Assembly: GCA_963691705.1 (NCBI GenBank)
Contig: OY829542.1
Location: 53,361,002-53,425,001, forward strand
DNA length: 64,000 nucleotides
Source: Viola odorata
Lineage: Eukaryota > Streptophyta > Magnoliopsida > Malpighiales > Violaceae
Direction of reading: 5' to 3'
Position 1 is the stretch's first letter; the number at the start of each line of letters is the position of its first letter. Below the pieces are notes generated by a model that saw nothing but the letters and a program-made list of their open reading frames with translations, ran no database searches and had not been told where the DNA came from. This document shows, piece by piece, positions 34,168 to 45,800 of the stretch. The position numbers were made by a program, and so were the translations under genes.

Positions 34168-36081
34168 ATGGCTCAAGAGGGATTTTTGGTGCACAGAGAA
34201 GGTACTGCAACCAGCCGACCACCTTATCTTGATGGCAACAATTATTTACATTGGAAGATGAAGATGAGATATTATTTGGGTGCTCAAGAGTCAGAATTAT
34301 GGGATTGTGTTGTAAGTGGATATTCTGCTCCAACGGAACCATCCGATTCAACATCATCAAAACTTTTTCCTTACGAAAAATGGAGCGCCGGACAAAAGAC
34401 GAGACAATCTATGGAATGTAAAGCAATGTATGCTTTGTGTTGTGCTATATCTCCAAGTGAGTTCAATCGCATAAGTGGCTGCAAAACTTCAAAGGATGTT
34501 TGGGAAACTCTTCAAATGGCTCACGAAGGGACTACTCAAATTCGCGATCTTCGACTCAACCAACTCAAGCATGAATACGAATTGTTCAAGATGAACAAGA
34601 GTGAGTCTATATATGATCTTAGCACAAGGCTTCAAAATTTGTGCAATGTTATGAGTAATCTTGGATTTACTCCAACAAATGATGAGATGGTTCGGAAGAT
34701 TTTGAGTATCCTTCCTAGCAAGTGGATAGCAAAAACCGCAGCCATTGACGAATTGGAAACAAAACCTACATTCACGCAAGTTGTAAGGTCTCTCACCGCC
34801 TTTGAACACAAGCTGAATTTATTCAACTTGGAAGAAGGGAACGAAAAAGAGAAGAGCAAAAACATTGCCTTTGCAAGCAAGGTCCTTGAAGAAGATGATG
34901 AATCTATTGCCCTTTTATCTAAACTCAAAAATTTCTGGAAAAAGAAATACCAAGGTGAGTCTACTAACCCTTCTAAATTAAAATTTAAAAATGATGTTGT
35001 TTGTTTTGAATGTGACAAACCAGGACATATCAAGAGTGAATGTCCTTATCTTGAAAAGAAGAGGAGACATGAGAAAAGAAGATCAAGCGACAAGAAGGAA
35101 ACTCATAAGAATCCTAGAAGAGCTTTTAAAGCTACTTCCACTTGGAGTGATGAGGATGAAAAATCAAGTAGTAATCCATTGGATTCCTCATCCGAAGATG
35201 AAGTCGCAAATTTGTGTCTCTATGCCGAAGTTGATAGTGATGCATCTCAAAAGAGCTCTTCATCGACTTCTACTTCTCTCAATGGATGCACGAATGTGTG
35301 TCTTATGGCAAATGAGGATAGCGATGATAATGAATCGGTTAGTTCTTGCAACTCCTTAAATCATGAAAATTCTTATAATAATGTGGATGAAGCTTTTCAT
35401 GATTTAACTATCCTCTTTAATGAATCTACTAGGAAGAATTCTAAACTTGCTAAAGAACTAGAAAATATTAAAAATGAAGTTAGCAAGTTAGAAAAATCCA
35501 ATCAATGCTTAACGGAGGAAAACAATATGTTAACCATTGATAATGTAGATTTGAAACTTGTTTTGGATGAAACTAGAAATGAGTATAAATTGCTTGATAG
35601 TGCTAGAGGTAAGGCTATAGATAAAAACTCTACATGTGATCTTTGTGCTAAATCTACCAAAGAAATTGTAGAGTTAAAAGAAAAGATTAAACATCTTGAG
35701 ATTACTCTAGCAAAATTTGTCCAAAGCAAACAAAGTCACCATGATTGCATGAATGATCAAAAGAGAGATGGTGATATGAGGGGTATTGGTTTTACTCATT
35801 CTTCACATAAAAAGAATTTCAAAAATTCTTTTGTTAAAGCAAGTTCTTCCAACTATCATGCTAGCTCTTCTAATTGGCATGATAATTCTCAAAACTATTT
35901 TCGAAAACCCTCTCATGGTAAGCCTAGATATAAATGTAGCTTTTGCAATAAATTTGGTCATTTATCTTATTTTTGCTACATTCGAAAATGGCTTATTAAT
36001 GCAAGATATTTTTGGGTACCTAATGGTACTTATGCTAACATAGAAGGACCCAAACGTGTTTGGGTACCAAAAGCAAACTAA
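34168..36081 (+). CDS. Copia gag protein (637 aa), no pol
   Basis: An intact 637-aa gag. Residues 20-220 form the capsid-like region (YLDGNNYLHWKMKMRYYL, SKDVWETLQMAHEG, the UBN2/DUF4219 type). A first zinc knuckle is C279-C282-H287-C292 and a second C590-C593-H598-C603. Between them lie a Ser/Asp-rich acidic linker (about 320-400) and a coiled coil (about 420-520). The protein ends a few residues after KRVWVPK, where autonomous relatives continue into protease, so the frame closes before pol instead of being frameshifted. It should form the particle that packages the element RNA. The intact frame suggests recent activity or selection for gag. Confidence 0.88.
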   Translation: MAQEGFLVHREGTATSRPPYLDGNNYLHWKMKMRYYLGAQESELWDCVVSGYSAPTEPSDSTSSKLFPYEKWSAGQKTRQSMECKAMYALCCAISPSEFNRISGCKTSKDVWETLQMAHEGTTQIRDLRLNQLKHEYELFKMNKSESIYDLSTRLQNLCNVMSNLGFTPTNDEMVRKILSILPSKWIAKTAAIDELETKPTFTQVVRSLTAFEHKLNLFNLEEGNEKEKSKNIAFASKVLEEDDESIALLSKLKNFWKKKYQGESTNPSKLKFKNDVVCFECDKPGHIKSECPYLEKKRRHEKRRSSDKKETHKNPRRAFKATSTWSDEDEKSSSNPLDSSSEDEVANLCLYAEVDSDASQKSSSSTSTSLNGCTNVCLMANEDSDDNESVSSCNSLNHENSYNNVDEAFHDLTILFNESTRKNSKLAKELENIKNEVSKLEKSNQCLTEENNMLTIDNVDLKLVLDETRNEYKLLDSARGKAIDKNSTCDLCAKSTKEIVELKEKIKHLEITLAKFVQSKQSHHDCMNDQKRDGDMRGIGFTHSSHKKNFKNSFVKASSSNYHASSSNWHDNSQNYFRKPSHGKPRYKCSFCNKFGHLSYFCYIRKWLINARYFWVPNGTYANIEGPKRVWVPKAN

Positions 36082-36884
36082 TTTATTTTGTAGGTGTGCC
36101 GGAAACCCATTGCAAATAAAAGGAAATTGAATAGCGGGTGTTCGCGGCACTTGGAAAGGAAACCTTAAGTGAAAAGGTTATGGTATTGGTAAAATTTAGT
36201 ATTTTTCCTTTCTAAATTCTTTTGGCAATAAATATTATATATATATGATTGATTTTATCGCTAACATTAATTATTTGTTCAAGTATATATTCTCATAAAT
36301 TTGGCTAGAAAGAATTGTTCTTGTAGGAATTTAGCTTGAATGGTGGCCCAAGGGAATTACCACCTCAAGCCTCATTGATTTTGATGGGCTTGGCTCGATT
36401 GCAAACATTGAAGCTATTGGGTTGAAATAGCAAGAACTAGACATATTGAAAAATCGCAATCGGTATTCCTTGAACTCCTATTTTTATGTCAATATTTATT
36501 TGATGAATATACGTGTTTTAAATGATTATGTTAGTTATTAAAATTCATAATCATATGTGCTATGAATTGCCGTAAATTGTTTTGTTTGTTTGTGCATATA
36601 CATAATTAATTAGAATCATTTTTTCTATGCATGTATGCTTTTGTTCATGTGATTGATCATTGAGGAAATCTAGTTGATGTGATATTTTTGGATATACGAA
36701 CATGAGTCAAATGATTAGAGTATTCTTTGGAAGATTTTCTCTTCGAAATCGCATAAATCTTGACCAAATCCTACTAAATTTTATTTGATCTCTTCGTTTG
36801 CATGCGTTGGGCATAATAGTCAACGACATTGCATATCCTCGAGCTGTAATTCACAGACCTTAAGCCGTCAATTTTTTATTTAAA
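36082..36884. other. Copia internal non-coding region
   Basis: AT-rich sequence after gag with no pol motifs in any frame. Confidence 0.6.
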
Positions 36885-36966
36885 TTGTTCTTCGATTACA
36901 CCTCTAGAGATATCCAAAATTTCCTAAACCGAGAGTCTATCCTTCAATTCCTTCGAATCTTCAAAA

Positions 36967-37136
36967 TGCTTTCGTTTGAGATGAGGATGATATTGGCAAT
37001 TTTGGCATTGATGATTTCTCTCTTTGTTTTTCCCTTTCTCATCATGCAAAATTGTCCAAAGAATGTTGATTTGTTCGTTTGCCCTAAGTGTCATTGCCCT
37101 CCATGTGATTGCCCTTCGCCTCAATGTCATATTTGA
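36967..37136 (+). CDS. Small membrane / Cys-rich ORF in the gag-only Copia
   Basis: A 56-codon frame from the ATG at 36967 (longer version from 36885). The N-terminal part is a strong hydrophobic helix (MILAILALMISLFVFPFLIM). It is followed by a short tail with seven cysteines, the last five closely spaced as C-x2-C-x-C-x2-C-x-C (CPKCHCPPCDC). The layout fits a single-pass membrane peptide with a metal-binding or disulfide-rich tail. It lies between gag and the polypurine tract, where SIRE-type elements can carry env-like frames, but it resembles no env I know. It could be a chance frame: the length is modest and the start is not certain. Confidence 0.35.
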
Positions 37137-37599
37137 TCACATCCGTGCAACATTAGTATTCCTACTAAGTTTCTATTTTTGAACCTATTTGCTCTTATGC
37201 GTATGTAAAATTTTTGTTTGAATAATTGTTGTACTATTCCTTTGTGAAGGAATTCTTATTATGCTTGTATTTGGAATATTTTCCATGTTCTATATGTTCT
37301 CTATGCTCTTATGTAATGTGAAATTTTTAAGAATAAAAATTCTGTTTTAATTATGTTTCTTTTAGATTATCCATCCTATCTTTATTAGAACTTATTTGTA
37401 CTTGTGTTTGACATTTATGTTGGATAATTGTTGCACAATTACTTTATGAAGTAATTTTTATTTCATGTGCTTGCTCCTTATTTATTCCCCATGATTTTGC
37501 TTGATTTGTTTAGATATATTTTTTGGATTGTATGATTTAGTTTGAATATTTTTTCTTTTGAAAATGAATTTGGATATAATTCTTTTTACCCTTTTTGTT

Positions 37600-37910
37600 G
37601 TTGACAAAGGGGGAGAAATCTTAGAGAAATTTGTTGACAAAGGGGGAGAATTTTTTTTTTAATGGTTGGAGAATAAGGAGAAGTATTAATTTGATTCTTT
37701 GCTTTGCTTCTATGTGCACTAATGATTTTATGTAGGGGGAGCATTGAGCTCCTAAAGTAACATTAGCAAATGTTCAAGGGGGAGCAAAATTTGCAAAGAA
37801 TAAGAGGGAGTAATGTGTTAAATTTCTCTCCTTTTAATCTTTAAATTAAAATTGCAAGTTCAATTTGTTTTAAATTAATTTGTGGTTGTCATCATCAAAA
37901 AGGGGGAGAT
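37600..37910 (+). promoter_or_regulatory. Repeated polypurine-tract-like motifs
   Basis: AAGGGGGAG-type motifs at about 37606, 37638, 37733, 37778 and 37899. Only the last, AAAAAGGGGGAGAT, abuts the 3' LTR and should prime plus-strand synthesis. Confidence 0.7.
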
Positions 37911-38224
37911 TGTTGGCCCAAGGGCAATTAATCTTGTTTTGATGAATTTAGGACACGCAAATTAATTAATATTCTAACGCAATTTTAAGTTAAAGTATTT
38001 GTAGTTTGCGACGAGACAACAAAAGAAGCAACAAATCAACTATCGCAAGCTCTAAGATTCAAGTGTATATTAGAGCTTTAAACATGTAAGTATGATTCTA
38101 TCTAACACTTGATTTATGTTCAAGATACCTCAAGAAAAGTTGTCAAAAAGGTTTTGTGCGAAAACGATTTGTGAATTTCGAGTTATGGGAGAAAAACCTC
38201 CTGGCGGCATGCCGCCAGGAAATT

Positions 38225-39956
38225 TGGTGCGCCGCCGAGACGCGCATCAAATGTAGAAATTATATTCCTGATAGGCTAGATGCACAAATTAATGTATATA
38301 GCAGCAAGTCAGGGTCGAACCACAGGGAAAGTGAAGAACAAGAATTAATCTTGGCCTAGATGTATGACGAGGATAAAAATGCCCTAGACAGAAAAGTAAG
38401 TCTGGGGGGGGCTTTGGTTGGCCTAGACGAATCTAGCCAACGATGGCAGTTGATGTTGAGACACAATATGAAATTGCAAATAACAAATAATAAGATAAAC
38501 AAAATAACAAATAGAAGAACAATAGTAGAAGTGGTGCAGACGAAGAAGCAAATGGTGCAGACGGATTAATATAGCAAAGACGAAATTAAAACAAATAGAG
38601 ATAGAATATCAAATAAGATGGAAATAACAAAACAGGTAGGGACAATAAATCAAGTAAAGGGGAAATCTTAGTAGGGGTAGACGGTGGATTGCGTCGAGGC
38701 CTAGTCGGTCATTGGTACAAGGATAGACTGTTTTCACGCCATAGACGTGCTATAGGAATCCTGTTTTCACGTGGATCCCCTACTTCTCTTCTTAAGAAAA
38801 GTCACTCCCAAGGTACGCTTATGGGAGTGGCCGTGACACTGCGCCCAAGGTACGCTTATGGGTCAGACACGCAGGCCCGTGAAGTGGAGAGAAGACACGT
38901 CTAGGGCAAGACACTGAGAAGTCTACCCTAACTGGTTTCTTGCCCTAGACAGATTGGACCAAACGACATGGTGACTCTGAGCTAGGTGCCTACTCTATTC
39001 CATGGCCTCACGTTAGTTATTACCCTGGAAATGACAATATTTGTGAGAAACAAGCAAATAGGTGATCAAACTACCAACAAATCTCACACAAACTGACAAT
39101 AAGATGGCAAGAAAGCGGATACAATAATGAAAACGTTTTAAGAACACTTTGACCTCCCAACTATCCTCTTGCAATCCTTAAAACACCCCTGCCAAGACTA
39201 AGGGATTTAGCCAATCATATTAGAAATTATGCACAAGACGGATGGAAAGAGCAACATAAATGGAAAAGAGGTGCAGATGAAAACGAAAATATATATTGAA
39301 ACCAATTGGAGCTTGGGGCTCCAATTTCTGGAAATATAGGGGAAGAACAACTCTTAATGTTGAAGGTGCGGATACAATCACTCCAAAGCTGAAAATATGA
39401 AAAATACACTCCGAAAACAAGCCCCCCTCAACTCTAAGAGTTAAGGGTCTATAAATATAATCTATACAACCCCACCAGGGGACAAAATGGGCTGGAAAGG
39501 TAGGAATAAGCTGGAAAGGAAGGAATGAGCTGGAAAGGACTAGAGGAGAATATTCTCTACTGAGCTGGATGGTCCTTGCATGAAATCCCGCTAGAATCTT
39601 TTAAACATCTTTGGTCAAGCGTCATCTGGCGTCTAGGTTAGACGTAGACGACACAGTAGCGTTTAGGCCAAGACGACACAGTAGCGTTTAGGCCAAGACG
39701 ACAAAGCTGCGTTTAGGCCAAGACGATGAAGATGCGTTTAGGCCAAGACGATGAAGATGCGTTTAGGCCAAGATGGTGAAAATGCGTTTAGGCCAAGACG
39801 GTGAAAATGCGTTTAGGCCAAGACACGCTTTTCCTCAAGTTTCTCCCTTTAGTCCAAATCTACAAAATAGTTGGAAAACAACCCAAATTAGTAGTATCAA
39901 GCATGAAATTGGACCTGAAAGGAAGGGAAAAACATATATAAAAAGACACTATAACA
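38225..39956 (-). repeat. Athila 3' LTR
   Basis: A 1732 bp LTR holding a 25 bp tandem array (GCGTTTAGGCCAAGACGATG unit, about seven copies, 39659-39830). Confidence 0.92.
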
Positions 39957-39969
39957 AACTCCCCCACAC

Positions 39970-42801
39970 TACCCATTGCTCGCCCTCGAGCAATCAAAAC
40001 AGAAAACACACCCCAAGACATAGACAGGCACAACCAACCATAGCACAAGAATTAACAAACCAAACAATCAGTCCTAACCATGGCAAGACATACTCTGCCT
40101 AGATAACCCTGCATTAAATCATTAGGATAACGACCCTAACGAAGAAACTTTACCACATCAGACCTAGACATCAGCAATCCTCACCGGGGAAAGTATTTGC
40201 ACTCACACTCAACTAGCTTTGGTGTTTAATCACTCAAGTATGCAAATTAACAAAACAAACAACAAAGTTTGTACATCAACCCGAGTTAAAATCCACATGC
40301 TTCGGCAATCAACAATCAGAAATGAACTTTGCATCATGAAAAAGGAGTGAAAGGGAAGAGAAAGTGGAGAGTAGAACGAAAAACCCGGATGGAGATGAAG
40401 CGGTGAGGTAGTATCCGTCATGGGCAGATAGTCGAGGGCTAGACGAATTTCTTTGTCTGGGGGAGTTGTTCTCTTGGAGACCATGCTGACAATACTTCAT
40501 TCTTCATGTTATTGCTTTTGCCTTCTCTTTTTCTTTTCTTTTTATTTTGAGACCAATTTTTTTTTTTTTTTTTTTAAGATGAAGATGAGGCACAATTTGA
40601 TAACTCACTTCAGCTAGGGCTTGATTTCTTTTTGGATTAGCTTGATGATTTTGCCCTAGCTCTGCTTTAGCATCTACGCTTTCTTATCGGTCTCCCCCAC
40701 ACTTTAGACTTTGCTGCTCATCTAGCCCTCCACCTCTGACAAATACTACTCACCTGCCAAGGAAAAGAAATCAAGGGAAAGTGAGAACAATTGGAAGAGA
40801 AAAAATGAGAACAAAAAGAGATGTCGGGGCCTAAACGAAATAGAGGGGTCGAGGGTAGAAAGAAAAAGAAAGAAAACATAGATGCAAAGTTTTTTTCGTC
40901 CTTTTGTTGCTTTCCTAAGACTGATGGTGTCCATACCCAGGGGTCTCATGCAAACCAAATTGAGTGCCTAGCTAAGCATTGAATCACACATGAAAAATAT
41001 ATCTGTTTAGCTCAAATGCTCACAAGGTGCTATAAATGATTGCTGATATCCAGGGCAAGATGTAAGTTATAAGAGCTTGCAGACAAAGTATGCAAGATTT
41101 AGGGCAAGACCAACATGAAAGGTAGTTCATTTTTATGTGCTCATAAGTCAAAAGTGTGTCCATACAAGGGGGTTTAAAAACTGGGTATGCAAAATGATTG
41201 CTGATATCCAGGGCAAGATGTAAGTTATAAGAGCTTGCAGACAAAGTATGCAAGATTTAGGGCAAGACCAACATGAAAGGTAGTTCATTTTTATGTGCTC
41301 ATAAGTCAAAAGTGTGTCCATACAAGGGGGTTTAAAAACTGGGTATGCAAAATCCAAAAATCTTTTGAAAATTTTTAAATTTTTCACAAAAGCATGCAAT
41401 CAACATAAATACTCAAATATCACACAAAACACATAAATCCTCCCCCACACTGAGGCTTCGCATTGTCCTCAATGTGAGAGAAGTATATAAAACAAACAAG
41501 AGAGTTTAGATAAAGGAGAAGAGGGAAGGGAGAGGAGAAGATCTAGACGTCACCGGACGGTGGCTGTGAGTGAACGGACTCGCCGGAGTCGGTGGTTTCT
41601 TCATCATCCGGCCTTAGATCGGAGTGTCGTGAGTGGCATGGTGATGGGTTATTTTGGCCGGAAGTGGGTCGGATGTGTTTGTGGGCTACCATTTTAATTC
41701 GGGTGGGTCTCTGTGGTAACATGGTGATGGAGATTTGGTGTTATTGTTGGATGATTGTCTGCGAAGAAAGAGGGTGTTGCAATGGAGGTTCGGTTTACGG
41801 TTGAGGAAGAAGATGAATTTGGAAGAGGTAAAGGGTGGTAAGTTTGTTTTTAATTTTTTAATTTTTTACCTGCACAAAGAAAACAAAGGAATTAAAAAAA
41901 TGCATAGGTAAATGAATGAGGGAATAAATAAAAGAAAGAAAGAAGGTGCGGGTAGAAAAACGAGGGAACATGTTCAAGGGGTCACGCATAGAGAAGCATG
42001 CATGTGCAATGGTACATGGGTAAATAGTAAAGAAAGGAAAGAGGGGGACAAACACGTTGGAAAGAAGGAGGATGATGGAGCAAGAAAAAATAAAAATAAT
42101 AAAATAACAAATGAAAGGACACGCATGCAATAAAGAAAGGAAGGAAAGAGACAGCACAAAGAGGGAGTTGTCTGCACAAGGAAAACAATAAATAATAAGC
42201 ACAAACAAAGGAAAAGGGTGGGATGCATGCGTTTGGGAAAGCGCATTATTATTTTTATTTTCATATATATATATATATATATATATATTTTAATGATGAC
42301 AAAACCACACGGAAGGAATTTAAAACCAAACAAAAGATGTTAAGGAAATAATAAAAACTAATTAGAAAGAAAGATTGGTAAATAATAAAGAAGTGGAGTG
42401 TGGGTTGTTTGGTGATATGAGAAAGGAATAATAAAAATGATGAAAAAGAAAAGATGAGGGAGCGTGGGTTGTGATGATGGGAAGGGAATAATAAGGAGTA
42501 TTAAAAAGAAAGATGAGTGGAGTATGGGTTGGTGCCGAACTCATCCTTCCAAAAAAATAAAATAAAATAAAATAAAATAAAATAAATTTCAAAATTTGAA
42601 AAGGGAGAGGAGGGAAAAAAACAATGATAAAAGACTATCATTATGTTCTCCAACAGCTAAGAAAATAATAATAAAATAAAAGAAAGGAATAACGGAAATA
42701 GTTAAAGGAAAGGGATACGAGAAAAAAATAAATGAGGCGTATGGAATGCCTCCTTGGCTGGCCAAATTTTTTTTCGTTTAGGCCTAGACGATTTTAGGCG
42801 T
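39970..42801. other. Athila 3' internal region without an env-like gene
   Basis: Between pol and the 3' LTR, where Athila elements may carry an env-like frame, I find none. The stretch contains a perfect 158 bp tandem duplication, a second polypurine-like block (minus-strand GTGTGGGGGAGG near 41443-41454, next to CATTGAGGACAATGC), an (AT)n at 42263-42287 and an (AAAAT)n at about 42553-42588. Long frames on either strand here are compositionally biased. Confidence 0.65.
41037..41352. repeat. 158 bp perfect tandem duplication
   Basis: TGATTGCTGATATCC begins at 41037 and again at 41195, and the two 158 bp units look identical. This is a recent duplication. Confidence 0.9.
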
Positions 42802-45800
42802 CTAGGGCAAGACTGGTGGATCAGCCACCCTCATTTCATCGGTCGTGAATGGCTTGAACCCTTCATAGAATGGCTTCAAACGATGACCGTTTACTTTGAA
42901 AGCGACGCCTGTGTCTAGGCTCTGAATCTCAACAGCTCCATGGTCATAGACCGTGGTTACTAGATAGGGACCTGTCCACTTGGATTTCAATTTCCCTGCA
43001 AACAAACGCAAACGAGAGTTGTATAATAGGACTTTCTGTCCAACAGCAAATGATTTGGGAACAAGAAGCTTATCGTGTTGAACTTTTGTCTTATTTTTAT
43101 AGATGAGGGCATTCTCGTAGGCATCATCTCTCAATTCCTCCAATTCTTGAATTTGCAAGCGACGGTTTTGGCCGGCTTGGCCTAAATCTGTATTGACCTG
43201 CTTGATGGCCCATAAGGCTTTGTGCTCAATCTCCACGGGCAAATGACATGGCTTGCCATAGACAAGTCGATAAGGAGTCATCCCGATTGGGGTTTTGAAA
43301 GCGGTCCGATAGGCCCAAAGTGCATCTCCAAGTTTGGTGCTCCAATCTTTTCGTGACGGATTGACTGTCTTTTCAAGAATTGCTTTGATTTCCCGGTTGG
43401 AAACTTCAGCTTGCCCATTCGTCTGGGGGTGATAAGCGGTAGAGACGCGATGAGTCACTCCGTACTTGTTGAGGAGAGAGTAGACGATTCGGTTGCAAAA
43501 ATGGGTGCCCCGGTCACTGATTAGGGCGCGTGGTGTGCCGAATCGATTGAAGATATTGGAGCGTAGAAACTCGACAACCACTTTTGAGTCATCCGTCTTT
43601 GTTGCCTTGGCCTCGACCCACTTAGAAACATAGTCGACGGCGAGGAGGATGTAAGTGTTGCCACAAGAATTCGGAAATGGCCCCATAAAGTCAATACCCC
43701 AGATATCGAAGATCTCGCAAGAGATGATACCTGTCAAGGGCATCTGGTTGCGTGCACCAATATTCCCTGTCACTTGGCATCTAGGGCAAGACGCACAATA
43801 CATATAACAATCACGGAATAGGGATGGCCAAAAGAATCCGGCTTCGAGAACTTTCATTGCGGTCTTTTTGGTACCAAAATGGCCTCCCTCTACGGAAGAG
43901 TGACAAAACTTTAAGATTGAGGGCACTTCCTCAAGATTCACGCAACGCCTAACCACTTGGTCGGAGCAATGCTTCCATAGGTAGGGGCTATCCCAGATGT
44001 AGTATTTCGCTTGCTTCCGAATTCTGGTGCGTTCGCTAGGTGATGCATCCGCGGGGAAAGAGCCTGTAGCACAAAAATTTGCAATATCCGTGAACCATGG
44101 AAATTGGACAGCATGGGCAAGACAGACACGCTCGTCAGGGAAGACATCCCTGATTGGCACTAGTGAATTATCATCTTGGGCAGGAAGTCTACTCAAATGG
44201 TCTGCGACCACATTCTCTGCACCTTTCTTGTCCTTGATGAGAAGATGAAACTCTTGGAGGAGCAAGATCCAACGGATAAGGCGTGGTTTAGCATCTGCCT
44301 TCGTCAGGAGGCACCTAAGGGCAGAATGGTCGGTGTAGATGATGACGTGGGTGCCCAAGAGGTACTGACGAAATTTGTCTAGGGCGTAAACGACAGCCAG
44401 GAGTTCTCTTTCGGTCACCGTGTAGTTTTGTTGGGCAGGATCAAGTAATTTGGAAGCATAATAAATCACATAGTGTTCTTTGTCTTTCGTCTGCCCCAAG
44501 ACGGCTCCAAGTGCATGATTGCTGGCGTCGCACATGATTTCAAAGGGGAGGGACCAGTCTGGGGATCTAATGATAGGTGCAGACGTCAGTTTGGCTTTGA
44601 GAGTATCAAATGCTGACTTGCATTTGTCATCAAATACAAAATCAATATCCTTTTGCAATAGACGACACATGGGTTGAGTAATTTTTGAGAAATCTTTAAT
44701 GAACCTCCTGTAAAAGCCGGCATGCCCTAGAAAGGAACGGATGTCCCGGACACAGGTAGGATAGGGCAATGACTCAATTACTTCAATCTTTGCTTTGTCA
44801 ACTTCGATGCCTTTGATAGAGACTATATGGCCCAAGATGAGGCCTTGATCCACCATAAAGTGGCATTTCTCAAAATTCAGAACTAGATTGGTCTCGACGC
44901 AACGTTGAAGAATTTTTCGTAAGCTAGATAAGCATTCAGAGAAGGAATTGCCATAGACGGTGAAATCGTCCATGAAGACTTCGATGCATTCTTCGACGAA
45001 TTCGGAGAAGATACTGATCATGCATCGCTGAAAAGTGGCTGGGGCGTTGCAAAGACCAAACGGCATTCTTCGATATGCAAAAGTGCCAAAGGGGCAGGTG
45101 AAGGTAGTCTTCTCCTGGTCGTCTAGGGCAACTGGGATTTGGTGAAAACCGGAATATCTGTCTAGACAGCAGTAATGGGTCTTTCCCGCGAGACGCTCCA
45201 ACATCTGATCAATAAATGGGAGGGGGAAATGATCTTTCCGGGTAGCCGCATTTAGACGTCGATAATCAATACACACTCTCCAACCATTCTGGATTCGGGT
45301 TGGAATCGGCTCTCCGTCTTGGCCAGTTATAATGGTGATTCCTGATTTCTTCGGCACGACCTGGACGGGACTTACCCAAGGGCTGTCCGAAATGGGGTAG
45401 ATCACTCCAGCGTCTAAAAGTTTCAATATTTCTTTTTTCACAACCTCCATCATAGGAGGATTCAGGCGTCTCTGTGGTTGGCGGACCGTTTTGCTTGCGT
45501 CCTCAAGATGGATCCGATGGGTGCATAGGTTTGGGGATAAACCTTTGATATCAGCAATAGTCCACCCCATGGCTGACTTGAACTCTTTGAGCAAAGAAAT
45601 CAACTCAGCTTCTTCGGCATGGTCTAGACGATTGGAGATAATAACTGGAAGCGAGTCGTCTGTACCTAGATAGGCATATTTGAGATGCGCTGGAAGAACC
45701 TTCAACTCGAGAGTTGGTGCTTGCACAAGGGATGGAGGAAGTTTGGTGTGTTCCTCATAATAAGGAGAGATAGCAGGTTGAGTGGGGTCGACAAGAGGCT

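Noticed and set aside
38360..39420. Paired small frames present in both Athila LTRs
   Set aside because: They are duplicated because the LTRs are duplicated. Their composition is that of regulatory LTR DNA.
41858..42592. Several 70-119 aa hydrophobic frames that might be an env-like protein of Athila
   Set aside because: They follow purine/pyrimidine bias and microsatellites, overlap each other in different frames, and lack signal or fusion features typical of env-like frames.
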